Source: Chitinophagaceae bacterium | GTDB taxonomy: Bacteria > Bacteroidota > Bacteroidia > Chitinophagales > Chitinophagaceae | Length of the DNA stretch: 32,010 nt | Assembly (NCBI GenBank): GCA_009885535.1 | Contig: VFKL01000154.1 | Span: 1 to 32,010 of the forward strand | Direction: 5' to 3' | Shown here: positions 1-11,900 of the stretch, in pieces | How positions within the stretch are numbered: position 1 is the first letter of the stretch | Layout of the letters: every line of letters begins with the position of its first letter | Notes under the pieces: model-generated | What the model saw: only the letters and a program-made list of their open reading frames with translations | Databases searched by the model: none | Told to the model about the DNA's origin: nothing | Position numbers and translations under genes: made by a program

Positions 1-2323
1 TGTTTTTAACGCGATGATGCACTTCCGTAAGCAAGATGTTTTTTTCGGAAATCAACAGATCTTTTTCATTAAGTGTTTGGGTTAAACTATTGGTACGCTC
101 CTGCACTTTGCGCTCCAGTTTTATATTTGCAATTTTAAAACTTTTGATACGTATGAAATAAATCAGTAAAATCAGAATTACCAATACAGCAAATGAGGAT
201 ATCCAAAACCAAATTTTCAGATAATAGGGCTTGAGTACCATTATGGGAATAATAATTTCCTGCGCATTCCAAACGCCGGTTGACAATTGCGCTTTAATAC
301 GAAGTTTTAAATCACCATAAGGCAGACCGCTGATTCTGATATTGTTTTCAGTTATGTAATTCCAATCGTTATCCATCCCTTCTATACGATAAGCATATCT
401 GTGCGTTCTATTTTCAAAATCAAGTAGAGAAAAAGAAACCGTTAGGAAGCGATCGCCAACTTGCAAAGTCAGTTTATTACTGGAGTTGAAGTCATGTAAA
501 ACATCAACTAGTTTATTTTCCTTTGCAGAGAATTTAGTAAAGTCAACCAACTGAAAAGATACATTATTCACTTCTTGATCATCTTTCAATTGGGCAGGAT
601 TAAATGCATCCACTCCATTAAACCCGCCAAAATAAATCTTGCCATTTTCATCTTTAAAAGAAGAAACGCGATTGAATTCTGTATTAGCCAAACCATCTTT
701 GGATTGATATACTTTGGCGGAGAAATTAGTTTTATTAAATCGCACCAAACCATTGTAACTGCTGATCCATAAGTTATTGAACGCATCTTCTTCAATTCGA
801 TACAGGATATTATCTGGCAGTCCATTGTCAACCGTAAACCGCTTTATATTTTCAGATGCTATTGATTTTTTTGCATTCCAATCCCATCTAACCAATCCTT
901 CTCCATTTGTTGCCAACCAAGCTATCCCCTTTTTGTCTTCAAAAAAATCATAGATACCGGTAAAGGGTAAACGCTTTTCTACTTGCGGATGCCGACTTCC
1001 ATAATAATCATAAATCACAAACTGATCGTTGATAAAATAGATGCCATTTTCTGCAACAGCTACCCAGCCTTTTTTGGTAGTTTTTAAGATTCGATAAACA
1101 CTTTTTGGAAGTTCTTTTATTTTTGAATCAAATTGAATTGGATTTATTTGTTTTGAATTTTCATTGTATGTAACAATTCCATAAGAACCTCCCAACACAA
1201 TAATGCTATCCGACAAAGCCGCCAAGGACCAAGCCTCACCAATGCCAGCATTCTTTACCAATGTGACGATTGAATTGCTGATTGGGTTATATCTTGTTAA
1301 GCCGGTGTTAGAAATATAAAATTGATTATTTCTTTTTAGTAATGCGAATCCGGGTGTCGAATTAATTTCGTTAATTCCACTTGTTGATTGTTCTAACATA
1401 TTTGCACTTTCACACAATGCATATATTTTGCTTTCGTTTTTTTTGTATTGATCTGAATAAATTCCCCTGATTGAATATTGAAATTTAATGCTTTTATTAT
1501 TTGTAAATAATTGTTGGAATTTATTTTCGCGAATGGCTACTTGAAACACCCCTCTAGTAGTAGAAAACCAAATATTATTTAGCTTGTCACGAAAAAAATT
1601 CTCAATGCCAATCTCTCCTGCATTACGAATATCAATGGTATCACGGACTAAAATATATTCATCTCCTTGCCTTACAAACCATTGATTGAAGTTATCTATT
1701 TTATAATCTGGAAGTAGCTGCTTTAAATCAAAGACATTTATCGAATCAGTTGTGAAATTATTTTTTATAGCGGAGTGAAGTCTAAACCCTGATTTTATAT
1801 TGTATGTATACCTCTGATTGGGGTTCGAAATAATGAAAACCAAACTCCCCGATTCGTCAGCCGATACTTTTTGAATACGATTTGATTGAAATGGAATTTT
1901 TTGAAATAAAGCTTCTACATTTTTAAAAGTATAATCATTCAAATCCAATACTTGTACATTGACAAAAATGCCTTTATTATTTTCAGGTGCATCACTCATT
2001 ACAAACAGGTGATTTTCTGCATCAATAGCAATGTTGGAAATTGCATTAGACAAGAGCTTACTGTTTTTAATATTAAAGGTTTTGAAATGGTTACCATCAT
2101 ACCTACAAAGTCCATTTGCGGTGGCAAACCACATAAACCCAGCTTTATCTTGAGCAGCCGCTTTGACGGTTCTTGATGGCAGGCCATCTTCTACAGAGAG
2201 CAAGCGTTTGGTGATGATGTAGTTTTGATTGAAGGATTGGTTTTGAGCATAGGAGGAAACCCCCGTTACTACAAGCGCAATAAATAATACAAGTTGCTTT
2301 ATATGAGAATAATATGACTTCAA
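1..2323 (-). CDS. Two-component sensor histidine kinase, reg_prop/Y_Y_Y beta-propeller type (3' end outside window)
   Basis: The ORF track misses this gene because its stop lies beyond base 1. Translating the minus strand from a TTG at 2323 gives an open frame of about 774 codons; I checked the frame at both ends and at several internal points. The N-terminus is a signal peptide (MKSYYSHIKQLVLFIALVV, then a likely cleavage after SSYA). Residues about 43-77 carry the reg_prop signature (LSVEDGLPS and GFMWFATANGLCRYDG). A propeller region follows, then FGGFNGVDAFNP near residue 565 and a Y_Y_Y domain (YRIEGMDNDW, about 620-690). One transmembrane helix spans about 701-724, with a short helical linker after it. 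The last visible residues, EVHHRVKN, are the H-box of HisKA_2/LytS-like kinases; the His before Arg is the likely phosphoacceptor. The catalytic domain is outside the window. Family role: a periplasmic sensor, often of glycans, that signals to a response regulator. TTG was chosen because an in-frame TAA lies 14 codons upstream and no ATG precedes the signal peptide. Confidence 0.88.
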   Translation of the reverse strand, partial: MKSYYSHIKQLVLFIALVVTGVSSYAQNQSFNQNYIITKRLLSVEDGLPSRTVKAAAQDKAGFMWFATANGLCRYDGNHFKTFNIKNSKLLSNAISNIAIDAENHLFVMSDAPENNKGIFVNVQVLDLNDYTFKNVEALFQKIPFQSNRIQKVSADESGSLVFIISNPNQRYTYNIKSGFRLHSAIKNNFTTDSINVFDLKQLLPDYKIDNFNQWFVRQGDEYILVRDTIDIRNAGEIGIENFFRDKLNNIWFSTTRGVFQVAIRENKFQQLFTNNKSIKFQYSIRGIYSDQYKKNESKIYALCESANMLEQSTSGINEINSTPGFALLKRNNQFYISNTGLTRYNPISNSIVTLVKNAGIGEAWSLAALSDSIIVLGGSYGIVTYNENSKQINPIQFDSKIKELPKSVYRILKTTKKGWVAVAENGIYFINDQFVIYDYYGSRHPQVEKRLPFTGIYDFFEDKKGIAWLATNGEGLVRWDWNAKKSIASENIKRFTVDNGLPDNILYRIEEDAFNNLWISSYNGLVRFNKTNFSAKVYQSKDGLANTEFNRVSSFKDENGKIYFGGFNGVDAFNPAQLKDDQEVNNVSFQLVDFTKFSAKENKLVDVLHDFNSSNKLTLQVGDRFLTVSFSLLDFENRTHRYAYRIEGMDNDWNYITENNIRISGLPYGDLKLRIKAQLSTGVWNAQEIIIPIMVLKPYYLKIWFWISSFAVLVILILLIYFIRIKSFKIANIKLERKVQERTNSLTQTLNEKDLLISEKNILLTEVHHRVKN

Positions 2324-2467
2324 GTGAGGGCAAAGTAAAGAAATTAATTTGGAAGGTGTTATTTAAGAAATGAAATTCTTCATGCATTCCTAACAAAGTC
2401 AGCCTAATTATAAATAAAGATTTAATTGATTTTCATAGGAATTATAAAATTTAAAAAAAGAAAAAAA

Positions 2468-2481
2468 ATGGTTGAAACCAT
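2468..2481. repeat. Isolated palindrome related to the adjacent REP-like cluster
   Basis: ATGGTTGAAACCAT is a 6-bp inverted repeat around GA. It shares the GGTTGAAACC core with the hairpins of the REP-like cluster that begins about 25 bases away. On the minus strand it is followed by a run of eight T, so it could also act as a weak terminator for transcripts leaving the cluster. Otherwise the DNA from 2324 to 2507 is AT-rich with no coding signal that I can see. Confidence 0.5.
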
Positions 2482-2507
2482 TACACACAAGACAATGATT
2501 TCTTCCA

Positions 2508-2890
2508 CCCACGGTTGAAACCATGGGCTATGAAAAACAAATGCCGTCATAATCGTTTTAACGGTTTGCGTGAATAAAATCAATTTTTAAAAAATGACTT
2601 TGTTGTATCAATTGAAAAAAATCTTTACAATAGTATTTTATTGGAAATTATAAATTCCTTTTTTAGCCCATGGTTTCAACCGTGGGATATGAAAACAAAT
2701 GCCGTCATAACCGTTTCAACGGTTTGTGTGAATAAAATCAATTTTTAAAAAATGACCTTGTTACATCAATTGAAAAAAATATTTACAATAATATTTTACT
2801 GGAAATTATAAATTCCTTTTTTAGCCCACGGTTTAAACCGTGGGATATGTGATGAGTTTGTTGCTCCATAACCGTTTCAACGGTTTGCGT
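2508..2890. repeat. REP/BIME-like tandem repeat, two full units and one partial unit, each with two palindromes
   Basis: Units begin at 2508, 2667 and 2825, a period of about 158-159 bases. The first two are near-copies over their whole length; the third diverges after its first palindrome and stops near 2890. Each unit opens with a 20-base palindrome of the form CCCACGGTTTAAACCGTGGG. About 24 bases later comes a second one, AACCGTTTCAACGGTT (2551-2566, 2709-2724, 2870-2885). Both share a CGGTT/AACCG core. The opening palindromes of units 1 and 2 are exact reverse complements of each other. There is no ORF in the 2324-2987 gap. Paired palindromes in an intergenic gap are typical of REP/BIME elements mobilised in trans by RAYT transposases, but no transposase is present in this window. 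Confidence 0.8.
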
Positions 2891-2917
2891 ATCATTCAAC
2901 CCATTATCCATTATATC

Positions 2918-2958
2918 AAAAAAAAACCGCTCCAGTATTTTACTACTAGAGCGGCTTT
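2918..2958 (-). terminator. Rho-independent terminator of the giant adhesin gene
   Basis: Read on the minus strand, this is an 11-bp stem (CCGCTCTAGTA / TACTGGAGCGG, with one U-G pair) around a 6-base loop, followed directly by nine T. It lies about 30 bases past the stop codon at 2988, the expected place for a strong intrinsic terminator of that gene. Confidence 0.88.
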
Positions 2959-2987
2959 AAAATTCAATCGATTTATTAAAACTTCAA

Positions 2988-5900
2988 TTAAAATTTAACC
3001 AATCGAACTGTTTTTGTTTTATTGCCTTCATTTACTTCTAAAAAATAAATGCCTGGTTTTAAATCATTCCCTAACTCAATCGTTTGATTAGCATTTATGG
3101 TAAATGTTTTAAGCACTAATCCACGTAAATCTCTAATCTTAGCTTTTGTATCCTTACCATTTCCTTCCAACGCAATTTTGAATGCACCTCTAGATGGATT
3201 CGGATATACTTTCACCATCATCTCTGTTGGTTTCGTTGATACAGTTTCTGTTGGCGTTTGAGCAATTGGGTTTGCATTTTTTGTAATCAAACATCCTGTT
3301 TTAACAAGATTAGATAATCTAATCGCTTTGTTAGCACTATTTCCACAAGTAGACGTGTATGCCAATCTAATGCTATCTCCAGTAGCTGCTGCTGCATTGC
3401 TGCTGTAGACAATTCGAATTACTTGAGATCCCAATGAACCAGAATCCAATGTTCCTGTTGCTCCTAAAGTTCCAACTGGCATCGACCATGCATAACCGGT
3501 AGGTGCAGTGAAAGACAAGTTTGATACACCCGGAAGAACTGGTGCTTTGTAACGATAAACCCTTGCGCCACAAACATCACTTACCAATTCTGCAGTAATA
3601 GTTGCTGGTGTAAATGGTACATTAACACCAGGATTAGGGAAAATCATTGATTTGCTTGCTCCAATTCCACAACCTGAATTATAAGCAACCTTGATGCTAT
3701 CGCCAATGAAAGAAGATGCGGTGTTCAAATATCTAACTACTACTACATTTCCTTCTGCACTTCCCGAATCTATCGTAGCAATTGCATTTGAATTATTACC
3801 CATCGTCCATACATAACCGGTAGCTGGTGCAAATAATGCTGGAGCTGTATAACGATATACTTTTTCACCGCAATTATTTACCAATAATACTGATGATATT
3901 GAAATTGGTGCAATTGGCGCTGTCAATACAGTGTTGATTAATTTAGCTGCTTTGAAATAACCTGTACCACAAACTGAAGTGTATGCTACTTTAATACTAT
4001 CTCCTGTTGCAGCTGCTTCATTGCTTGAGTATTTAATTCTAATGGTTTGAGATGACAAACTACCCGAATCCAACACACCAGTTGAACCAACAGTTCCAAT
4101 TGGCATTACCCATGCGTAACCGATGGCACTGTTTTGTCCAGCTGTAGCCGTGTATCTGTACACTCTTTCACCACAATAATTGCTTACTAAAGTTTGCGTA
4201 ATTGCATTTGGTGCAGTTAACTGAACACTTAAATTACTTAAAAGTATATTAGTAAGTTTCACTGATAACGCACTACTGTTTCCACAACTAGAAGTATATG
4301 CCACTTTAATGCTATCTCCTTCAGCTGCTTCTGCATTACTGCTGTATTTAATTAAAATTGTTTGAGATGATAAGCTACCAGAATCTAACACACCTGTAGA
4401 ACCTACTGCTCCAATTGGCATCGACCATGCATAACCGGTTGCAGCTGTGTACGACAAATTGTTTACACTTGCTAAAGCAGGTGCACTATAACGGTAAACT
4501 CTAGCCCCACAATCATCACTTACCAAATCTACTGTCATGCTTGCTGGTTTAAGTGGAATGAATGATGCTGTATTGATTAATCCTAAAGTTCTGTATGCAC
4601 TTAATGCACAACCTGATGAAAACGCAGCTCTTATGCTATCTCCAGAGCCTGCTATTGAGTTGCTAACGTATCTAATAATTATTGTTTTAGAATTCAAACT
4701 TCCTGAATCTATTACACCAGTTGAACCGTAATTACCTTCAGGCATACTCCATTGGTAAACGATAGCAGTTCCTTGAACTTCAGACATGGTGTAACGATAC
4801 GCTTTTTCACCACAATTGTTTAATACCAATGTTTGCGTAATAGATGCTGGCGTAGGTACTACAGATAATGGCAATGTTATGTTAGATAGCATTACTGTAC
4901 GCGCATTACTATTTCCACAACTAGATGTGTATGACACTTGGATGCTATCACCAGCAGTTGCACCTGCATTACTGCTGTATCTAATTCTGATTGTTTGAGA
5001 TCCTAATGTACCTGAATCCAATTGACCATTTAATCCCAATGTTCCAATTGGCATTGACCATGCATAACCTGTTGCTGCTGTATGAGCCATATTGGTGATA
5101 CCTGGCATACTTGCTGCTTTGTATCTGTAAACACGTGAACCACAATAATCTTCCACCAATTCGGTAGTAATACTAACTGGTGCTAATGGAGCATTTACTG
5201 CAGGATTAGGGAAAATAATTGATTTGGTTTCACTATTTCCACATAAAGAAGTATATGTTACACCGATACTATCACCAATGCTTTCAGATGAACTATTAAA
5301 GTATCTCACAATAATGGCGCGTCCTTCTATATCTCCCGAATCTAATGAAGCACTTGATCCTAATGTAAGCGTGCTATAAGACCAAATATAACCAGTGGCC
5401 GCCATTGTATTTTGTGTAGCTGCTGGTAATGCTGGAGCTACATAACGATATACTTTTTCGCTACAATTATTCACCAATAAAGTAGCCGTAATACTTGCTG
5501 GTGCTGCAGGAATAGTAACAATATTTGAGTTAGATAACATAACTGCTTTGTAAGGACTAATTCCACAACTAGATGTGTATGCCACTTTTATACTATCGCC
5601 GATTCTAGCCGCAGCAGTATTGGCGTATCTAATTTTGATGGTTTTAGAATATAAACTACCTGAATCTAATACACCTGTAGAACCTAATGTTCCGATAGGC
5701 ATTAACCATGAATAGCCTGTCGCTGCTGTATACGTCATGTTTGTAATCGTAGGGAATGAAGACACAGTGTATCTGTAAACCCTTTCTCCACAAACATCAC
5801 TAACCAATTCGGTTGAAATACTAGCTGGAGAGAATGGTGCGTTAACTACTGGGTTAGGGAAAACAATTGTTCTGTTGGGGCTTAAACCACATACAGAATT

Positions 5901-8900
5901 GAATGCAACACTGATGCTATCTCCAACACTGCTTGATGCGTTATTGAAATATCTCACAATAATTGCTTTTCCATCCATTGTACCCGAATCAAGCAATAAT
6001 GTTGATCCTGCTTCATTGATATTAAACGACCATGCATAACTTGTAGCAGCAACTGTAGAATTTGTTGCCGGTGTTAAGTTTGGCGCTACATAACGGTATA
6101 CTTTTTCACCACAATTATTCGACAACAATGTAGTTGAAATTGATGTCGGTGCAGCTAAACCTCTTTTTATGATATTGGTTAATGGTGTAGTACGGTATGC
6201 ACTAATTCCACAACTTGATGTCGTAAATGCCACTTTAATGCTATCACCTGCAGAAGCGCCATTATTGCTTCTGTATTTAATTCTAATGGTTTGAGATGAT
6301 AAGCTTCCTGAATCTAAGTCACCCATTTCACCCAATGGACCAATAGGCATCATCCACGCATAACCAATGGCTGGTGTTGCAGAAATGTTATTCACAATGT
6401 TAGGGAAATTAGCTGCTTTATATCTGTATACCCTTGCACCACAATCGTCGCTCACTAACTCTGCTGTAATACTTGATGGTGATGATGGAAGCATTACTGC
6501 TGGACTTGGTAACAAAATTGATTTATTTAAGCTGATACCACAGTTTGAAGTATATGCAAGTGCAATACTATCATCAACATTTACTAATGAATTGATATAA
6601 TATCTTACAATGATTGATTTACTGTCATAAGAACCTGAATCCAAGATAACCCTTGAACCAGAATTCATAAATAATGACCATACATATCCTGTGGCTTGAA
6701 CTAAATTTTGATTAGCCGCAGGAAGTGAAGGCGCTGTATAACGGTAAACTTTTTCACCGCAGTTATTAGCCAATAATGTAGTGATTATGTTAGAAGGCGA
6801 AGCCGGAACAAAAGCAACAGGATTGGTTAAACTAAATGCTTTGTATAAGCTGCTTCCACATAAAGATGTGTATGCTAATTTAATGCTATCTCCAGCAGAA
6901 GCAGCCACATTAGATGCAAATCTAATGATGATTGCTCTTGAATCTAAGCTACCTGAATCCAATGTACCTATTGAACCTAATGAACCCTCTGGCATGGTCC
7001 ATAAATAACCCGTTCCTGCGCCAGTTGTTTGCGTTGCTCCAGGAAGAATTGGTGCAACATAACGGTAAACTTTTTCAGAACAATTGTTTACCAATAAAGT
7101 ACTCATCATACTTGAAGGCATGGCAGGAACACTTAGGTTTGAATTAGACAAGTTTACTACTTTGAAAGCGGTATTCCCACAACTTGTTGTGAATGCTACC
7201 TTGATGCTATCTCCGATAGAAACTCCAGCATTACTGCTGTATTTGATTCTTATGGTTTGAGAGCCCATTGATCCAGAATCCAATACTCCATTAGAGCCCA
7301 AAGGACCATAAGGCATCGACCATGCATAACCGTTAGCAGCTGTGTAAGACAAATTGTTAACTGCTGGTAATTCTGATGCTTTGTAACGATATATCCTTGC
7401 GCCACATTCATTGCTCACCAATTCTGTGGTTATAGATGCAGGTGAATTAGGTATGTAAATTACTGGTGTAATTAATCCTGAAGTTTTAAACGCACCCATG
7501 CCACAAATAGAAGTGAAAGCCACTTTAATACTATCACCAGATCCAGCAATAGCATCTGTATTGAATCTAATCAAAATTGATTTTGAAGTCAATGTTCCAG
7601 AATCCAAAGTACCTAAAGTACCATAAGCTCCTGTTGGCATTTCCCATTTGTAACCTGAAGCATTTGTAGCAAGTGTAGGTACAGTGTAACGATAAACCTT
7701 TTCTCCACAATTGTTTAATTTCAATTCTTGGAACACTGCTCCTGGAGTAGGAATAACTGTAGCTGGCATAAAAATGTTAGAAAGCATTGTTACATTATTT
7801 CTACTGTTTCCACAACTTGACGTGTATGCCAATTTGATGCTATCTCCAATATTTGCCGGTGCATTACTGCTGTATTTAATTTTAATGGTTTGAGAACCTA
7901 ATGATCCAGAATCCAACACCCCAGTTAATCCCAAGGTACCGATTGGCATCGACCATGCATAACCGGTAGCTGCTGTAAATGACATGTTTGTAACACTTGG
8001 TAATGTAGCTGCTTTGTAACGATAAACCCTTGCGCCACAAACATCACTTACCAATTCGGCAGTAATACTTGTTGGCATCAATGGCGCACTAACTGTTGGG
8101 TTAGGGAAGATCATGATTTTGTTTGCACTATTACCACAACTTGATGTGTATGATACGCCTATGCTATCTCCAACACTTACAGTTGAGCTATTGAAGTATC
8201 TTACTATTATCGCTTGACCTTCTAATGATCCAGAATCCAATGTGGCACTTGATCCTAAAGAAAGTGTATTGAAACTCCATGCATACCCTGTTGCCGCCCA
8301 AGTATTTTGAGTAGCTGCAGGTAATGATGGTGCTACATAACGATATACTTTTTCACTACAATTATTTATTAATAGCGTAGTTGTAATGTTTGCAGGAGCT
8401 GCAGGAGCAGTTACTTTAACATTAGGTAATCTTATTGCCTTGAATAAACTATTTCCACAACTAGATGTGTATGCCACTTTGATGCTATCGTTAATTGAAG
8501 CTGGAGCATTACTGTTGAACGCAATTCTAATGATTTGAGAACCTAAAGTTCCTGAATCCAAACTAGCTGTATTAGCCAATGGACCGGTTGGCATCAACCA
8601 TGCATAACCTGTAGCGGCTGCATAGGATAAGTTGCTCACCCCTTGAATTGGCGTTGATTTGAAACGGTAAACCCTTGCGCCACAAGCATCACTTACCAAT
8701 TCAGATGTAATATCTGTAGGTGTTAATGGCACATAAATTGGCGGATTTAATAAAGCCAATGACCTGTAAGTTCCCACTCCACAATTAGACTTAAATGCTA
8801 CTCGTACTGTATCACCAGCACCAGCCGTTAAGTTCGTGATGTATTTAACTATTATAGATTTCGATGTCAATGTACCTGAATCTAATGTTCCGACTGAACC

Positions 8901-11900
8901 ATAATTACCTACTGGCATTTGCCACTGATAACCTGTTGTGTTTGTAACAAGAGATGGTGCGGTATAACGATAAGCCTTTTCGCCACATTTATTTAAAATT
9001 AACTCTTGCATTACCACAGCTGGTGTAGGTATTACGGATGTAAGCAATAATGCATTGGTCAATTTTATTGCAGCCGCTTTACTATTGCCACAACTAGATG
9101 TAAATGCTACTTTGATGCTATCGCCTGTTGCAGAACCTGCATTGCTGCTGTATCTGATTTTTATTGTTTGAGAACCTAGCGTTCCTGAATCCAATACACC
9201 TGTTAAACCTAAGTTACCAAAAGGCATCGTCCAAGCATAACCGGTAGCCGGTGTATAATCTGATGCTGTTACACTTAATATTGCAGGTGCTTTGTAACGA
9301 TAAACCCTTGCTCCGCAAATATCACTTACCAATTGAGTAGTGATTGTTGTTGGAGCCAAAGGAGCAACTACAGCAGGATAAGGGAAAATGATTGATTTAT
9401 TTGCCCCTACTCCACATGTTGATGTATATGCTAAGCTAATGATGTCATTCCAACTATTTGAAGTACTATTTGAATATCTTACAACGATGACTTTACTCTC
9501 CATTGAACCTGAATCCAATGTAGCATTTGATCCATTTGTATTTACATTGAATAACCATTTGTAACCGTTTGCTGCCACTGTTGTAGCTGTTGCTACAGGA
9601 AGTGATGGCGCAACATAACGATATACTTTTTCTCCACAATTATTTAATACCAATGTACTTGTAATGGCTATTGGTGCTACTGGCACCGTTAATACAACAT
9701 TCGTAAGTGGTGTAACTTTATTTAAACTATTACCACAACTTGAAGTGTACGCAACACTAATGCTGTCGCCAGCAGAAGCACCTGCATTGCTGCTGTATTT
9801 AACCCTTATTGTTTGAGATGACAAACTACCAGAATCCAATATACCGGTTGAACCTAATGAACCAGTTGGCATCAACCAAGCATAACCGTTAGCTGCAGTA
9901 TAAGACAAATTGATGGTACTTGTCAAAGCAGCTGCTTTGTATCTGTACACTCTTTCGCCACATACATTACTTACCAATTCGGCTGTAATGCTTGCTGGGC
10001 TAGTTGGTGCTTTTACCAATGGATTTGCGAATATCATTTTCTTTTTTCCGCTTATGCCACAACCTGATGTGTACGCAAGACTAACGCTATCTCCAATACT
10101 TACTGATGAATTATTAAAATATCTGATGACAATTGTTTTTCCATCTGCAGATCCTGAATCCAATACAGCGGAACTACCTACTGCATTTGTATTAAATGAC
10201 CATGAATAACCAGATGCAGCTACTGATGTTGCAGTTGCCATTGGAAGAGATGGAGCTACATAACGATATACTTTTTCGCCACAATTGTTTACCAATAAAG
10301 TACTTGTAATTAATGTTGGCGCTAATGGTACGTTAAACGTTGTCAACGCTATTTTGGTCAACTTGGTGCTCAATAATGGTGTGTTACCACAATTAGTAGT
10401 GTACCCCACTTTAATTGAATCGCCTAAGCCCGCAGCTGCATTGCTGCTGTATTTGATGCATATAACTCTTGAAGTTAAAACACCAGAATCCAAAGCACCT
10501 GTAGATCCTACAGTTCCAATTGGTAACGACCATTGGTATCCCATAGTATTTGATGACGGCAGAGCAACTGAATATCTGTATACTTTAGTATTACAAGTAT
10601 TGCTTACCAATGTTTGTGTTAATGAAGTTGGTGCAGTTAATTGTACTGTTGGTGAACTGTACACAATATTTGTAAGTTTTGTTGCCAACACACTGCTGTT
10701 TCCACAAGTTGAGGTGTAAGCAACTTTGATGCTATCTCCAATAGATGCTGCAGCACTGCTGGTATATTTAATTCTAATGATTCTTGAACTTAAGGTCCCT
10801 GAATCCAATACGCCTGTTGAACCAACCAATCCGATTGGTAACGACCATGCATAACCGTTAGCCGCTGTATTTGCACTATTGGTTACAGTTGGTAATGAAG
10901 GCGCTGTGTAACGATAAACCCTTGCACCACAATTGTCACTTACTAATGAAGTTGAAATGCTTGTAGGTGCTAAAGGCGCACTTACTGTTGGGTTAGGGAA
11001 TATGATGATTTTATTTGCACTTAATCCACATTCTGAAGTGAATGCCAATTTGATGCTATCTCCTATTGAAATATTTGTTGCATTGTTGTATGTAACTACA
11101 ATTGATTTGCTACTTAAACTACCCGAATCCAATGATGAACTTGACCCTTGTCTTGAAACATTTATTGTCCATACATAACCCGAAGCCGCAATATTATTCA
11201 ACGTTGCTGTTGTTAAATCTGGTGCTGTATAACGGTATGTTTTTGAACCACAATTGTTTGCCACCAAAGTACTTGTTATAGCCAATGGAGCAACTGGTAC
11301 AGTCAACAATGTATTGGTTAACTTAATTGCTTTAGGAATAGAATTTCCACAACTTGATGTGTATGAAACTTTGATACTATCTCCTACAACTGCAGCTGCA
11401 TTACTGCTGTATTTTATTTTAATGACTTGACCACTTAATGATCCCGAATCCAATACACCGTTTTGCCCTAATGCACCATAAGGCATTGTCCATGCATATC
11501 CTGTAGCTGCCGTATATGATACGTTTGTTACTGCAGGTAATTCTGATACTTTGTAACGATACACCCTTGCACCACATACATCACTTACCAATTCAGAAGT
11601 TACACTAACTGGTGATAATGGCAAGTAAATAACAGGTTTAGGATAAATGGTAGATTTAACCGCACCATTACCACATGCAGAAGAATAAGACAATTTGATG
11701 GTATCGCCTATGTTTGTTGAATTTGCATTTGTATATCTCACAACGATTGTACCTGAATTCAATGTTCCCGAATCCAATAAAGCTGTGGTGCCTGTTGATG
11801 AAATATTTAATGACCAAATATATCCTGTTGCTGCTCCGTTTGTTGCTGTTCCTAGTGGTAAAGAAGGCGCAAAGAAACGATAAACAGTTTCACCACAATT

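Noticed and set aside
2508-2890. CRISPR array
   Set aside because: The repeated unit is about 158 bases including the spacer, and the spacers are themselves conserved between units; no cas genes are present.
10285-10719. Plus-strand ORFs of up to 144 aa opposite the giant gene
   Set aside because: They recur with the same period as the PKD-like repeats and are antisense shadows of them.
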